NCBI GenBank assembly: GCA_025153445.1
Contig: JANZNS010000001.1
Coordinates: 496,001-560,000 of the forward strand
Origin: Marinobacter sp. BGYM27
Lineage (GTDB): Bacteria > Pseudomonadota > Gammaproteobacteria > Pseudomonadales > Oleiphilaceae
DNA: 64,000 nucleotides
Direction: 5' to 3'
Below, in pieces: positions 17,678-26,140 of this stretch. How positions within the stretch are numbered: position 1 is the first letter of the stretch; every line of letters starts with the position of its first letter. Made by a program: the position numbers and the translations under genes. Under the pieces are notes generated by a model. It ran no database searches, had not been told where the DNA came from, and saw only the letters and a list, made by a program, of their open reading frames with translations.

Positions 17678-18516
17678 TTGTCGTCCTTTTTCTTGTCGCT
17701 TTCGTCTTTCTTCTTGTTGCTCTCGGCTTTATCGGACTTCTTGATTTTGTCCGGTAGCTCAGTGGCGAATGTTTTGCCCACATCAACCAGCATCACGTCG
17801 CGCAATATGTTTCGACCGACCAGCGCGGTATACGTCAGGTTCTGACGATCGGTAAGCGTGAATTCAGCTTTCTGTATGTGGTCGCCAATGGCAAATTGCA
17901 TTTCCACAACGGCCCGGCTTTCGCCGTCGCTGTCACCTTCCTGAGACGACTGAATAATGCGGACGCGTCGGGCAACCGGGCGTTCCACGGTTTTCAGCTT
18001 GCCGTCAGCTCCCGGGATTGGGACATCAAAGCGCACCCAGTTATCGCCGTCCCGTTCGAATTTCTTGACGTTACGGGCGTCCAGGGATGAGGTTTCAGCG
18101 CCACTGTCGATCCGGGCTTCATAGGTATAGCCAAGCTCAAGGAAGTGCACATTTTCCCGCTCACCAACAATAAGCATGCCTTGCAGCCGCTGGGATGCCT
18201 TGGTGTTGGCAGGTTGCGGTGCTGAACATACGGGCTGGGGTTTTTCAGGGCAGGCCGGTGTTTTGATCTGGTCGCGAATAGTGTCGATGAGTGCGCGGGT
18301 ATTTTCATTATTGTTGCGGACCATGCCGCGATGATGCGCTTTCAGGTCTTCACTGAGATTGCGGATTTCGGTGGACTGTTCTTGCTGCTGTGTTTCGATT
18401 GAGCCGAGATCCTTTTCGTCGACCAGCAAAGAGCCGGTTGAGCATCCCGCAGCTGCTGCACAAAGAAGACCAATCAACGAAAAACGGAAGGGCGAGCGAG
18501 TTGCGCGCGTTAGCAT
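17674..18516 (-). CDS. Retropepsin-like / ATP-dependent zinc protease family lipoprotein
   Basis: Protein of the family named putative ATP-dependent zinc protease (PF05618), whose core has a retropepsin-like fold. The ATG at 18516 follows an AGAGG ribosome site and gives a lipoprotein signal with Cys25 in CAAAAGCS; a longer frame starting at 18570 would bury the signal and is rejected. A coiled-coil linker follows to about residue 85, then the aspartic-protease-like core with Asp137 in RIDSGAETSS and the second conserved block LVGRNILRDVMLVDV. The C-terminus is a Lys/Asp-rich tail of about 30 residues. First gene of the three-gene operon. Members that lack the lipoprotein signal (RimB type) act on RimK; here the protease would face the periplasm. 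Confidence 0.88.
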   Translation of the reverse strand: MLTRATRSPFRFSLIGLLCAAAAGCSTGSLLVDEKDLGSIETQQQEQSTEIRNLSEDLKAHHRGMVRNNNENTRALIDTIRDQIKTPACPEKPQPVCSAPQPANTKASQRLQGMLIVGERENVHFLELGYTYEARIDSGAETSSLDARNVKKFERDGDNWVRFDVPIPGADGKLKTVERPVARRVRIIQSSQEGDSDGESRAVVEMQFAIGDHIQKAEFTLTDRQNLTYTALVGRNILRDVMLVDVGKTFATELPDKIKKSDKAESNKKKDESDKKKDDK

Positions 18517-18590
18517 TTGAAACCTCTGTTCAGTGAATCCTGAATTATTCTGTTTAGGCTCGTCTTTCAAACCCTGATCTGACGCGCAAG

Positions 18591-18596
18591 AGTATA
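18591..18596 (-). promoter_or_regulatory. Possible -10 box of protease/7TM/ligase operon
   Basis: TATACT on the minus strand about 75 bases before the chosen start, within TGTATACT. The -35 region is weak, so this is a low-confidence promoter. Confidence 0.3.
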
Positions 18597-18769
18597 CATT
18601 ATTCCGTCAGTTTAAGGCTTTACCGATAGGTAAGGTCCTGTAAACCACAATGTTCTGCACGTATCAGCTTTTAAGTTGAGTGGAAGTTTAATATGCCTGA
18701 TGGGCCGATGTCGTGGTTTCGCGCAAGGAATTAATGAACGCGTGTCATTAAGACAGCAAGTTGCTGCTT

Positions 18770-19123
18770 CTAGGCTTTTGGATCAGATGATTGAGTGTGA
18801 ATGTAATGACCAGAATCAATGAGGTCATCAGAGCGGAGGAAATTCTGTGCGGCCGGCGGGCAGTTGAGGTACAGCAGCAGGAGTTCGCGTTGAATATCCT
18901 GATCCTGAATCCTGGAGGTAAAGCGGATCAGGTCGCGTATCGAAGAATCGGTGTTATCAGAAAATGTTTTCTCAAAACGCAGCTCAACCAGCATCTGCAG
19001 GCGTTCAAGATGATACTGCCCAGTATGCGTGAGGTGGTCTTTAAGGTTGAACTGGGAGGTGTTGGCCTCTTGTGCGACGGCGCAGTCTTGTCCGGTAGTT
19101 TTGCGCCATAAAGCTTTCAGCAT
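18770..19123 (-). CDS. Small protein of unknown function, 117 residues
   Basis: Not recognised. The frame encodes a mostly helical, charged cytoplasmic protein (Leu, Gln, Asp and Arg rich) without signal peptide, membrane helix or Cys motif; the middle part, SSIRDLIRFTSRIQDQDIQR, has amphipathic helix character. The ribosome site is weak. A shorter plus-strand frame overlaps it almost fully, so one of them must be a shadow; the minus frame is preferred because its composition is more protein-like and it has an ATG at the 5' end. Neighbours give no functional hint. Confidence 0.5.
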   Translation of the reverse strand: MLKALWRKTTGQDCAVAQEANTSQFNLKDHLTHTGQYHLERLQMLVELRFEKTFSDNTDSSIRDLIRFTSRIQDQDIQRELLLLYLNCPPAAQNFLRSDDLIDSGHYIHTQSSDPKA

Positions 19124-19524
19124 GATCTTGTCTCGAATAATGTCTTGTCAGAGCCTGTATTGCTCTGAATTCAGTGTCCCTTCGTCACACGGATATCGCA
19201 CGAAGACGATTCTGGCCAGCCGCTGTAAACACTGACTTATTATTATGTTTATGGTCAGAGTTGTAGCGTAGATTACGCACCGATGCCATAGGTGGATGTA
19301 TCAACAAGAAGGGCTATTGGCTTTTTTGAGACCTGTCCATCAAACCGGCTGAGCGCAGGATCACCCTAAGCTTACTCTCTACCAATCCATCGCCTGAATG
19401 TCTTTACGGCTTTAGTCTGATGCGGGCCATGTGCACCTGAATATGCAAGCACAGGTGGCGGCTGAGAGGTAATGCTGGATAATGGGCTGCACCCAATCTA
19501 AAGAAGACTGTTGAGGAGTAGACA
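19124..19524. other. Intergenic region with terminator-like hairpin
   Basis: No gene seen. A TCAGAGC / GCTCTGA stem lies at 19148-19168. A hairpin at 19285-19321 followed by six T on the plus strand resembles a rho-independent terminator although no plus-strand gene precedes it. The rmuC ribosome site GAGGA is at the right end. Confidence 0.5.
19285..19327 (+). terminator. Orphan terminator-like hairpin
   Basis: GCCATAG at 19285-19291 pairs with CTATTGGC at 19314-19321 (one bulged T), followed by T6 at 19322-19327. A small GCGTA / TACGC hairpin precedes it at 19266-19278. It may end a short RNA, or be chance. Confidence 0.3.
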
Positions 19525-21156
19525 TTGCCTTCGCTTTTCTCTCAGGAAATGATGCCGTACGTCATCCTGGTTGCTGCTGTGGCGGCTCTGATTGCCGTTG
19601 TTATCACTTACTTTGCGTGCCGGCACAAATGGTTACTGGCGGCTGGAAAAGCAGAGGCCGCACAAGCTGAACTCGGCGCACAGGTGCAGCGCAACGATTC
19701 ACTGGAGGCGTCATTGCAGCAGGCCTCTCAGGATCGCGCATTGCTTGAGCAAGAGAAAGCACAGTGGGGCTTGGCTGATGCCCGTCAGCAGGAGAAGCTG
19801 ACGGATGCCGAGACCGGGAGGGAGTCCTGGCGGCAACGGTCCGGTGAGCTTGAGAATCGAGTCGCGACTCTGGATGCAGAGCGTGCCGCTGCAGTACATC
19901 GTGAGCAGGCGTTGGAAAAAGAGTTAGCCGAGCTGCGGCAGCAGTTTGATGACACCCGCCAGGCACTGGCAAATGCCCGTATTACAACTCGAGAGCAGGA
20001 AGTGACTCTGGAAGAAGAGCGGCGCTCAACTTCAGAGAAACTCGAATTACTGGAGCGTAACCGGGATGCGCTCAAGCAGGAGTTCGAGAATCTGGCGAAT
20101 CGCATTTTCGAGCAGAAGAGTGAGCGTTTCAGCCAGCAAACCCGCACCAGTCTGGATACTTTGCTGAATCCTTTCCGCGAACAGCTCACGGATTTCCGAA
20201 AGCGGGTTGAGGATGTCTACACCACCGAAACCCGGGACCGGCAGGCGTTGCGGACTGAAATTGAATCCCTGCAAAAGCTCAATCACCAAATCACTGAAGA
20301 GGCTGCAAATCTGACGCGTGCGCTCAAAGGTGACAAGAAAATTCAGGGCAACTGGGGTGAGTTAATTCTTGAGCGGGTGCTTGAAAAATCCGGACTGCGT
20401 AAAGGCATCGAGTACGACACCCAGGGCAGTTACCGTGGCGCTGATGGTCAGTTGTTGCGCCCTGATGTCGTTGTGCATCTGCCGGACAATCGCAACCTGA
20501 TTGTTGATTCCAAAGTGTCGCTTGTGGCTTATCAGCAATGGGTAACCGAAGATGACGAGTTGGCGAAAGCGGAGGCGCTGAAGGCACACGTCGAGGCGGT
20601 ACGTCAGCATATTCGCCAGCTGAGCGAAAAGGACTACAGCCAGTTACATGGCTTGCACTCGCCGGATTTTGTGTTTTTGTTCATGCCGATTGAGCCGGCA
20701 TTTGTGGCAGCGTTCCAGCAGGATGAAAACCTGTTCGCCGAGGCGTTCGAGCACAAAATTATCGTGGTTACGCCCACCACGCTTCTGGCCACACTGCGGA
20801 CGATAGAGAATATCTGGCGCTATGAGCGGCAAAGCCAGAACGCCCGGTTAATTGCGGATCGCGCAGGCGCGGTTTATGACAAGCTGCGGGTCTTCGTGGA
20901 ATCAATGGAAAAACTGGGCGCGCAACTGCAAACCGCTCAGGGCACCTATGATTCTGCGATGAACACCTTGACCCGCGGGAAAGGGAATCTGATATCACAG
21001 GCGAACCGGTTTGTTGCGCTGGGTGTTCGGGTTAAAAAGACGTTGCCTAAAACGGTAAGGGATCGCGCCGAGGTCGACGACGACGTCGACGCAGAGCTGG
21101 ACGACGCAGGAGAGAGCGGGCTGGATCTGGAAGGACCGGCGTCGGCGGATGACTGA
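19525..21156 (+). CDS. rmuC: DNA recombination protein RmuC
   Basis: RmuC family protein, thought to limit inversions and other rearrangements at short repeats. A TTG start is chosen because GAGGA lies seven bases upstream; the first ATG, 24 bases later, lacks a ribosome site. Residues about 10-30 form a membrane anchor, residues about 35-175 are a Glu/Gln/Arg-rich coiled coil, and the RmuC domain with a PD-(D/E)xK nuclease-like fold covers about 200-480 (for example GNWGELILERVLEKSGL and RPDVVVHLPDNRNLIVDSKV). The last 30 residues are very acidic. Length of 543 residues is in the normal range. Monocistronic. Confidence 0.93.
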   Translation: MPSLFSQEMMPYVILVAAVAALIAVVITYFACRHKWLLAAGKAEAAQAELGAQVQRNDSLEASLQQASQDRALLEQEKAQWGLADARQQEKLTDAETGRESWRQRSGELENRVATLDAERAAAVHREQALEKELAELRQQFDDTRQALANARITTREQEVTLEEERRSTSEKLELLERNRDALKQEFENLANRIFEQKSERFSQQTRTSLDTLLNPFREQLTDFRKRVEDVYTTETRDRQALRTEIESLQKLNHQITEEAANLTRALKGDKKIQGNWGELILERVLEKSGLRKGIEYDTQGSYRGADGQLLRPDVVVHLPDNRNLIVDSKVSLVAYQQWVTEDDELAKAEALKAHVEAVRQHIRQLSEKDYSQLHGLHSPDFVFLFMPIEPAFVAAFQQDENLFAEAFEHKIIVVTPTTLLATLRTIENIWRYERQSQNARLIADRAGAVYDKLRVFVESMEKLGAQLQTAQGTYDSAMNTLTRGKGNLISQANRFVALGVRVKKTLPKTVRDRAEVDDDVDAELDDAGESGLDLEGPASADD

Positions 21157-21571
21157 AAACCGTCACTTGCAGGACTTTTGATTGGAATTCAGATCACAGC
21201 GTGGGTGATTTGTCTGACCTAGAATGACGTCGTGGCATGGTCAAACAGGCTAATGCAGAACGTGCGCTTGGCTATTCGGCGTTTTGCAGCGGCCTCTAAA
21301 TGTCGTCTACAGGAGTGTTGCCAGTGATGCCTTCAATGCCAAAGACGTGTCCTATGGTCTGCCGGCCTGCCGCCGGCGGCAATGATGGCGATAGCGACGA
21401 GCACAATGGTGATACCGTTATTGTGGATTGAACAGCGCCTCCCCGGTTTGCTCCCGCCTCCCAGAACAGATTTCCTGCTGCACTCAGCAACTCCTTGGCA
21501 CATGGATGGCATTGTTTAGGCTAGAATAACGGTGCCCTCAATTACGTTTTATCCGGCGGAGAATTTCAGGC
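21157..21571. other. Intergenic region, no gene supported
   Basis: 415 bases without a convincing gene. A minus-strand frame at 21296-21490 has skewed Ser/Pro composition and no ribosome site and is not accepted. Another minus-strand frame could encode a short hydrophobic stretch but has no start. The right end carries GGCGGAG as ribosome site for the next gene. Confidence 0.5.
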
Positions 21572-22402
21572 ATGAAAAGCAAGTGGATGGGAATCCTGTT
21601 CAGTAGTCTGCTTCTGGTGGAGTCGGTACAGGCCGCTTTACCTCCAGAGCACGAGACCCAGCGTCTGATGCTGGCAGTTGAACAAGCCGTTGCGGATGAT
21701 CGATGGGGGGATGCCGGTGAGTACCTGAACCGGCTTCAGGCACTGGACACGATCAAGCCTACCGACTACCAGTTTTATCGTGGCCTTGTTATGCAGCAGG
21801 CCGGGCACTTCAACGAAGCGACTGCAGCGCTTGATGCCTATGTCACGTCGGCTGGCGCAGAAGGCGAGCATTACACCGAAGCCCTGAGCCTGATCACTCG
21901 CATTGAGCGGGATCGAAAATCTCGTGGAGCAGGAGAGCAGGGTATTGTTGAAATTCAGCCCCTTGCATCGATCAAGCCCGCTGCAAAAAACAACGTTGCC
22001 GCACTCGAAAAGCTATACCTTACCAATTCACCAAGGGATGCATTACAACAGCATGCCAACAGTCTGTTGGCGTTGAATGCCTGGACGGATGGCAACTCGA
22101 AAATCATTCGGCCAGACGCCGTGCCTGATTTGCAGTATCGGGTGACGGCAGGCAAGGGAGAGCTGCAGGTACAGGAAACTGAAATCACCGACAAAGGCCG
22201 CTCGCGCGTGACCTCTGATGCGATTCCCGTATACGGCATCAACCCGCTGCTGAAATGGGATTGCCCGGATGACGGGCGTACCTGTTGGGTTTACGACCCA
22301 CGTGATGGTTCCCGTTGGCTGAAACTCGGCTCCAACGCCGATGCGACTGAAGAGCTGGCAAGCACGCTGGGCGATCTGATCCGACGCTTACAGGCGCCTT
22401 AA
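21572..22402 (+). CDS. Exported protein of unknown function, 276 residues
   Basis: Not assigned to a named family. A signal peptide is visible (MKSKWMGILFSSLLLVESVQA), so the mature protein, from about residue 22, is periplasmic. Residues about 25-110 are helical and resemble tetratricopeptide-like repeats (KPTDYQFYRGLVMQQAGHFN). The C-terminal domain is more beta-like and contains two Cys in WDCPDDGRTCWVYDP, which may form a disulfide. The gene is flanked by rmuC upstream and a convergent araC-type gene 15 bases downstream, and seems to be transcribed alone. Confidence 0.8.
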   Translation: MKSKWMGILFSSLLLVESVQAALPPEHETQRLMLAVEQAVADDRWGDAGEYLNRLQALDTIKPTDYQFYRGLVMQQAGHFNEATAALDAYVTSAGAEGEHYTEALSLITRIERDRKSRGAGEQGIVEIQPLASIKPAAKNNVAALEKLYLTNSPRDALQQHANSLLALNAWTDGNSKIIRPDAVPDLQYRVTAGKGELQVQETEITDKGRSRVTSDAIPVYGINPLLKWDCPDDGRTCWVYDPRDGSRWLKLGSNADATEELASTLGDLIRRLQAP

Positions 22403-22417
22403 TCAGTCGCAGCGGGT

Positions 22418-23452
22418 CTAGCGTGTTCCCGCTGAAGAATCCGGCGCCGGTGGTTCGTCTTCCCGCCAGGCGCCGGGGGTCATACCGGTCCACTTCTTGA
22501 AAGCCCGATGGAAGGTCGACGGCTCTGTAAAGCCGACCAGATAGGCGATGTCATTGATCGCACGTTCCTGTTTGCCGAGATAGTAAATAGCCAGGTCCCG
22601 ACGCAGCAAATCCTTGATCTCCTGAAATGACGTATTCTCCTGCTTCAAGCGCCGCCTCAGCGTCTGCGGGCTGACGTGAAGTTCTGATGCAATCCACTCA
22701 AAATCCGGTGTTGGCTGTGTAAAATCACGCCCGATCAGCTTGCGGATTTTGCCTGCAAAAGTGTTATCGGCGTCCGGTCGTGCCAGCAGGTCGGCTGGTG
22801 ATGTGCTCAGGAACTGCTTCATCTCGGCACGATCACGAATCACCGGGGCGCTCAGGAAGCGGCTATTAAAGCGCAGTTCGGTGCGGCTGGCGCCAAACTG
22901 AAGCGGGCAGTGAAAGATGTGCCGGTATTCGTCGCCGTGGGAGGGTTCCGCGTAGCTGAAGCGCGCACTGTCCAGTTTTATGGCTTGGCCAATCAGCCAG
23001 CTGCAGAGGCGGTGCCAGATTACCAGAATACTCTCGCGCAGAAAGTACTGCGGGTCATGGATCTCGCCTTCGATCTCGAGCACCAGGCGTGCTTCCTGGC
23101 CCTCTTTTTCAAGTCGCATGGAGACGGCGTTTTCGAACAGATTGGAAAAATGATGGCAGCGAACCAGCGTGCTTTCCAGCGTTGTGCATTCCAGTGCCAG
23201 AGTGCACATAGTGGCAAAGGTGCCCGGTCGGCAGCGCCTTGGGCCGAGTCCGCCGAACTCATCCTGCATGTCTTCCCAGATAACTTGCATCAGGCGGCTG
23301 AACTGAGCGCTGCTGACCCGGGCACGAGGAGCCTTGAGTAAGTCAGGGGAGATGCCTGCGTGTCGAAGTAACGCATTGATATCCCGGTTTTGCAGTTCAG
23401 CGCCGCTAAGCGCTGAACGCACAAAATGTCCGGAAACCGTTAAATCTGCCAT
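22418..23452 (-). CDS. AraC-family transcriptional regulator (PF12625 type)
   Basis: DNA-binding regulator of 344 residues. The N-terminal 190 residues match the arabinose-binding-like domain of the OruR/ArgR-type AraC proteins; the C-terminal 100 residues hold two helix-turn-helix units, FEWIASELHVSPQTLRRRL and INDIAYLVGFTEPSTFHRAF, ending in the typical TGMTPGAWR. It is divergent from a CaiB-type CoA transferase gene 235 bases away, so that gene is a likely target. A second regulator of the same subfamily lies on the other side of the transferase gene. Inducer unknown. Confidence 0.9.
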   Translation of the reverse strand: MADLTVSGHFVRSALSGAELQNRDINALLRHAGISPDLLKAPRARVSSAQFSRLMQVIWEDMQDEFGGLGPRRCRPGTFATMCTLALECTTLESTLVRCHHFSNLFENAVSMRLEKEGQEARLVLEIEGEIHDPQYFLRESILVIWHRLCSWLIGQAIKLDSARFSYAEPSHGDEYRHIFHCPLQFGASRTELRFNSRFLSAPVIRDRAEMKQFLSTSPADLLARPDADNTFAGKIRKLIGRDFTQPTPDFEWIASELHVSPQTLRRRLKQENTSFQEIKDLLRRDLAIYYLGKQERAINDIAYLVGFTEPSTFHRAFKKWTGMTPGAWREDEPPAPDSSAGTR

Positions 23453-23686
23453 CCGTTATCCTGCTCAACCATCTTAAGTCGCACCATCATAGAAGCCAGT
23501 GCAGGCTATGGAAACTGGCCCGGGGCAAGAATTATGGAAGATCAGGCCAATTACTTTGATGGAACGGGCTGTTGGCGCAAACAGAGTAAATTGTCAATCT
23601 GTGTTCAAATAAGAACGCTGCGCAGAAACAACAAGCAGACACAACAACAGGTTGCCCGAGAACAGTTAATCCAGAAAGGAGATGTT

Positions 23687-24838
23687 ATGGCCGGTCCGCT
23701 GAAAGGTCTGAAAGTGCTCGACTTCACCACGCTGCTGCCTGGGCCCTATGCCACCATGATGCTGGCCGATATGGGCGCGGAGGTGTTGAGGGTTGAGTCG
23801 CCCGACCGGCTGGACCTGACCCGGGTGATGCCGCCACACGACGGTGGCGAGAGTACATCGCATGGTTATCTAAATCGCGGTAAGCGGTCGTTGGCGTTGG
23901 ATCTGAAAAAGCCGGAAAGCGTCGATGCGATCAAACAGCTGGTGGCGGACTACGATATTGTGATTGAGCAGTTCCGACCCGGTGTAATGGAGCGGCTCGG
24001 GCTGTCCTACGAGACGCTAAAACAGATCAATCCATCGCTGATCTACTGCGCCATTACCGGTTATGGACAGACGGGTCCTTATCGCCTGAGGGCAGGGCAC
24101 GATATCAATTACCTGTCACTCGCCGGCGTCAGCAGCCATTGCGGGCGCAAAGCTGATGGGCCGCCGCCGCTGGGTATTCAGGTCGCGGATGTGGCTGGCG
24201 GCTCTCATCACGCGGTTATGGGGATTCTGGCAGCAGTCATTCATCGCCAGCAAGCCGGCGAAGGGCAGTTTGTCGATATCAGCATGACGGATGCAGCCTT
24301 CGCGCTGAACGGCATGGCCGGCGCGGCCTGTCTCGCCGGCGGCGTGAATCCTGAGCCTGAAGCTGCGCTACTCAATGGCGGCAGTTTCTACGACTACTAT
24401 GAGACAGCGGATAAGCGCTGGCTGTCAGTGGGCAGCCTTGAACCCCAGTTCATGAGCCGGTTGTGCGATGCGCTGGGGGTGTCGGAGCTCGGCCGGGTGG
24501 GGTTGAGTCAGAAACCTGAAGATCAGGCGATGCTCCGCGATGCGTTTTCGAAAGCCATTCGCAGCCGGACATTGCAGGAGTGGAGCGAGGTGTTTGCCGA
24601 GCAGGATGCGTGTGTGGAACCCGTGCTGTCGCTCAGTGAAGCCTCGGCACACCCGCAGCTGCAGGCGAGAGGGATGGTCATCGGGGTCAGTCGCGAGGGC
24701 GGCGGCGAGCAGCCCCAGATCGGACACCCGCTCAAGTTCAGTGCCACACCCTGCGAGTCACGGTTCGTTGGTCGCAAGTTGGGTGCGGATACCGATGAAG
24801 TATTGGCGTCGCTGGCTGAAGCTGCCAAGGGGCGCTGA
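23687..24838 (+). CDS. CaiB/BaiF CoA-transferase family protein
   Basis: Family III CoA transferase or alpha-methylacyl-CoA racemase-like enzyme acting on acyl-CoA thioesters in the cytoplasm. The ATG at 23687 follows AAAGGAG; the longer frame from 23534 has no ribosome site and a low-complexity head, so it is rejected. The 383-residue protein has the N-terminal family stretch LKGLKVLDFTTLLPGPYATM, LDLKKPE, the catalytic-Asp region GQFVDISMTDAAF, and a racemase-like GGSFYDYYETADKRWLSVG. The compact length and GGSFYDYYET favour alpha-methylacyl-CoA racemase over carnitine-type transferase. Two AraC-type regulators flank it on the opposite strand. Confidence 0.88.
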   Translation: MAGPLKGLKVLDFTTLLPGPYATMMLADMGAEVLRVESPDRLDLTRVMPPHDGGESTSHGYLNRGKRSLALDLKKPESVDAIKQLVADYDIVIEQFRPGVMERLGLSYETLKQINPSLIYCAITGYGQTGPYRLRAGHDINYLSLAGVSSHCGRKADGPPPLGIQVADVAGGSHHAVMGILAAVIHRQQAGEGQFVDISMTDAAFALNGMAGAACLAGGVNPEPEAALLNGGSFYDYYETADKRWLSVGSLEPQFMSRLCDALGVSELGRVGLSQKPEDQAMLRDAFSKAIRSRTLQEWSEVFAEQDACVEPVLSLSEASAHPQLQARGMVIGVSREGGGEQPQIGHPLKFSATPCESRFVGRKLGADTDEVLASLAEAAKGR

Positions 24839-24840
24839 TC

Positions 24841-25878
24841 TTATGGCTGACCTTTTTGCCGATAGTCTCCGGGCGTGACGCCCACCCGCGCCTTGAACTG
24901 TCGGTGAAATGACGTGGTTTCACTGAATCCCAGGCGCAGGGCGATATCAGGAATCGGCAGTGTGGTATTGGCCAGGTAATCTTCCGCGATAGATTGCCGT
25001 ACATCGTCCAGTAATGCCTGATAGGAAGTGCCCTCCAGGCTAAGTTTGCGCTGCAGCGTGCGGCGGGTCATCCGCAGATTTTCCGCAACAATATCCTGTC
25101 GACTGACCCCCTGGACCAGTTGTTGTCTTATAGCCTCGCGCACGCGCGTCATCAGTGCTGCCTGATCTTCCATGCCGGCCATCTGGGTTTGGGCATGGGC
25201 TTCCAGTGTGCGTCGCAATCCGGGATCAGGCTGGCGCAGGGGGATATCGAGCAAATCCTTATGTGCGATTATCCGGTTATCAGCAGCGTTGAACTCAACA
25301 GGGCAGCGCCATCTTTCGGCATAGGCATGTGTATATTCCGCGCCAGGTGAGCGTCGCTCAAGGTGGACTGCCATCGGTGCGGTATCCCGGTCATCGGCGA
25401 GCCACCGGGCATAGTGAATCCAGGAACTGATCACATTGTCGATAAGCTGGGGCCGCACGACGGGATCCGGATAGCCGCACTGCCAAATCAGGTTAAGTTC
25501 GTCTCCGCTGACCAGAACCTGGGTCAGGCCCATGTCACCTACCAGTTTTTCATAGGGCGCGATACGTTGAATCGCCTCGCCCAGCGTAGAGCAGCTCATG
25601 GTGATATAGCCCAGCACGCTGTAAGAGCCCGGCTGGACGAAATCTCCGGTTTCCAGTCCCAGTATGGGGTTGTCGGAGGCGTTGCACAGCAGGCGGATAA
25701 AGTTCTGGAAGCGGCTGCCGTCGATCCGGCCTTCGTCAGACTGAAAGTTTTGGGGGTCGAGTCCTGCTTGCTGGAGCAGCGGCGCTGTCGCGATGCCAAG
25801 GTGATCGGCTGCCCGAAGGTATTGTCGGATAGCCGCGACAGATACGGTGCCGAGTGTTGGGTGTTTAGCTGTTGTCAT
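24841..25878 (-). CDS. AraC-family transcriptional regulator (PF12625 type), second copy
   Basis: Regulator of 345 residues from ATG 25878; the frame stays open to 26052, but that extension passes the promoter at 25921-25949, so the shorter start is preferred. Same layout as the regulator at 22418: arabinose-binding-like N-terminal domain and a C-terminal double helix-turn-helix (VSRQDIVAENLRMTRRTLQ, IPDIALRLGFSETTSFHRQF, GVTPGDYRQ). It is convergent with the CoA transferase gene, two bases from its end. The two regulators are clearly different in sequence, so they are paralogues, not a recent duplication. Confidence 0.9.
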   Translation of the reverse strand: MTTAKHPTLGTVSVAAIRQYLRAADHLGIATAPLLQQAGLDPQNFQSDEGRIDGSRFQNFIRLLCNASDNPILGLETGDFVQPGSYSVLGYITMSCSTLGEAIQRIAPYEKLVGDMGLTQVLVSGDELNLIWQCGYPDPVVRPQLIDNVISSWIHYARWLADDRDTAPMAVHLERRSPGAEYTHAYAERWRCPVEFNAADNRIIAHKDLLDIPLRQPDPGLRRTLEAHAQTQMAGMEDQAALMTRVREAIRQQLVQGVSRQDIVAENLRMTRRTLQRKLSLEGTSYQALLDDVRQSIAEDYLANTTLPIPDIALRLGFSETTSFHRQFKARVGVTPGDYRQKGQP

Positions 25879-25920
25879 GCTGTGCAATTTTATTGTGTGT
25901 GTTCGGAGTTGCGAGCAGAC

Positions 25921-25949
25921 ATTAAAGAACGGCACACCGAATTTGGCAA
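25921..25949 (-). promoter_or_regulatory. Sigma-70-type promoter of second AraC gene
   Basis: On the minus strand TTGCCA (25949-25944) and TTTAAT (25926-25921) have a 17-base spacer, about 40 bases before the ATG at 25878. It lies downstream of the terminator at 26005, so the regulator has its own transcript. Confidence 0.5.
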
Positions 25950-26002
25950 TGCGGAATCTGTTGGGCAGCGAGTAATAGCATGGGAGAAGTGGAATTTCAG
26001 GC

Positions 26003-26140
26003 AATAAAAAGCCGAACTGATACTCTAGTTCGGCTAAAAAATTTGGAAACAACGAAAGTGCCTGAAAAATTCGTTAATCCGTTGGACGATGCCCCATTTG
26101 GCGACGGAGGGACTACTGACTCCTCCGTCATGGGGGATAC
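26003..26140 (-). ncRNA. Candidate small RNA or structured 3' UTR
   Basis: Read on the minus strand: a bulged long hairpin (CCCCAT with ATGGGG outer stem and GACGGAGG with CCTCCGTC inner stem, 26135 to 26092), a small AACGAA / TTCGTT hairpin (26075 to 26051), then a 9-bp terminator stem followed by TTTTTATT. Three successive hairpins with a terminator and no coding frame is the usual shape of a bacterial small RNA. No good promoter was found directly upstream, so it may instead be processed from the 3' end of the response-regulator message. Confidence 0.4.
26005..26035 (-). terminator. Rho-independent terminator
   Basis: Stem AGCCGAACT (26010-26018) with AGTTCGGCT (26027-26035), 8-base loop, and a run TTTTTATT on the minus strand. 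It lies about 250 bases after the response-regulator gene and before the promoter of the next regulator. Confidence 0.85.

Noticed and set aside
21296-21490. Minus-strand frame of 64 codons in an intergenic region
   Set aside because: Low-complexity Ser/Pro/Gly composition, no ribosome site, no recognisable homology; a possible hydrophobic frame next to it has no start.
25363-26007. Plus-strand frame of 214 codons
   Set aside because: Antisense to the AraC-type gene whose helix-turn-helix and N-terminal domain are clear.
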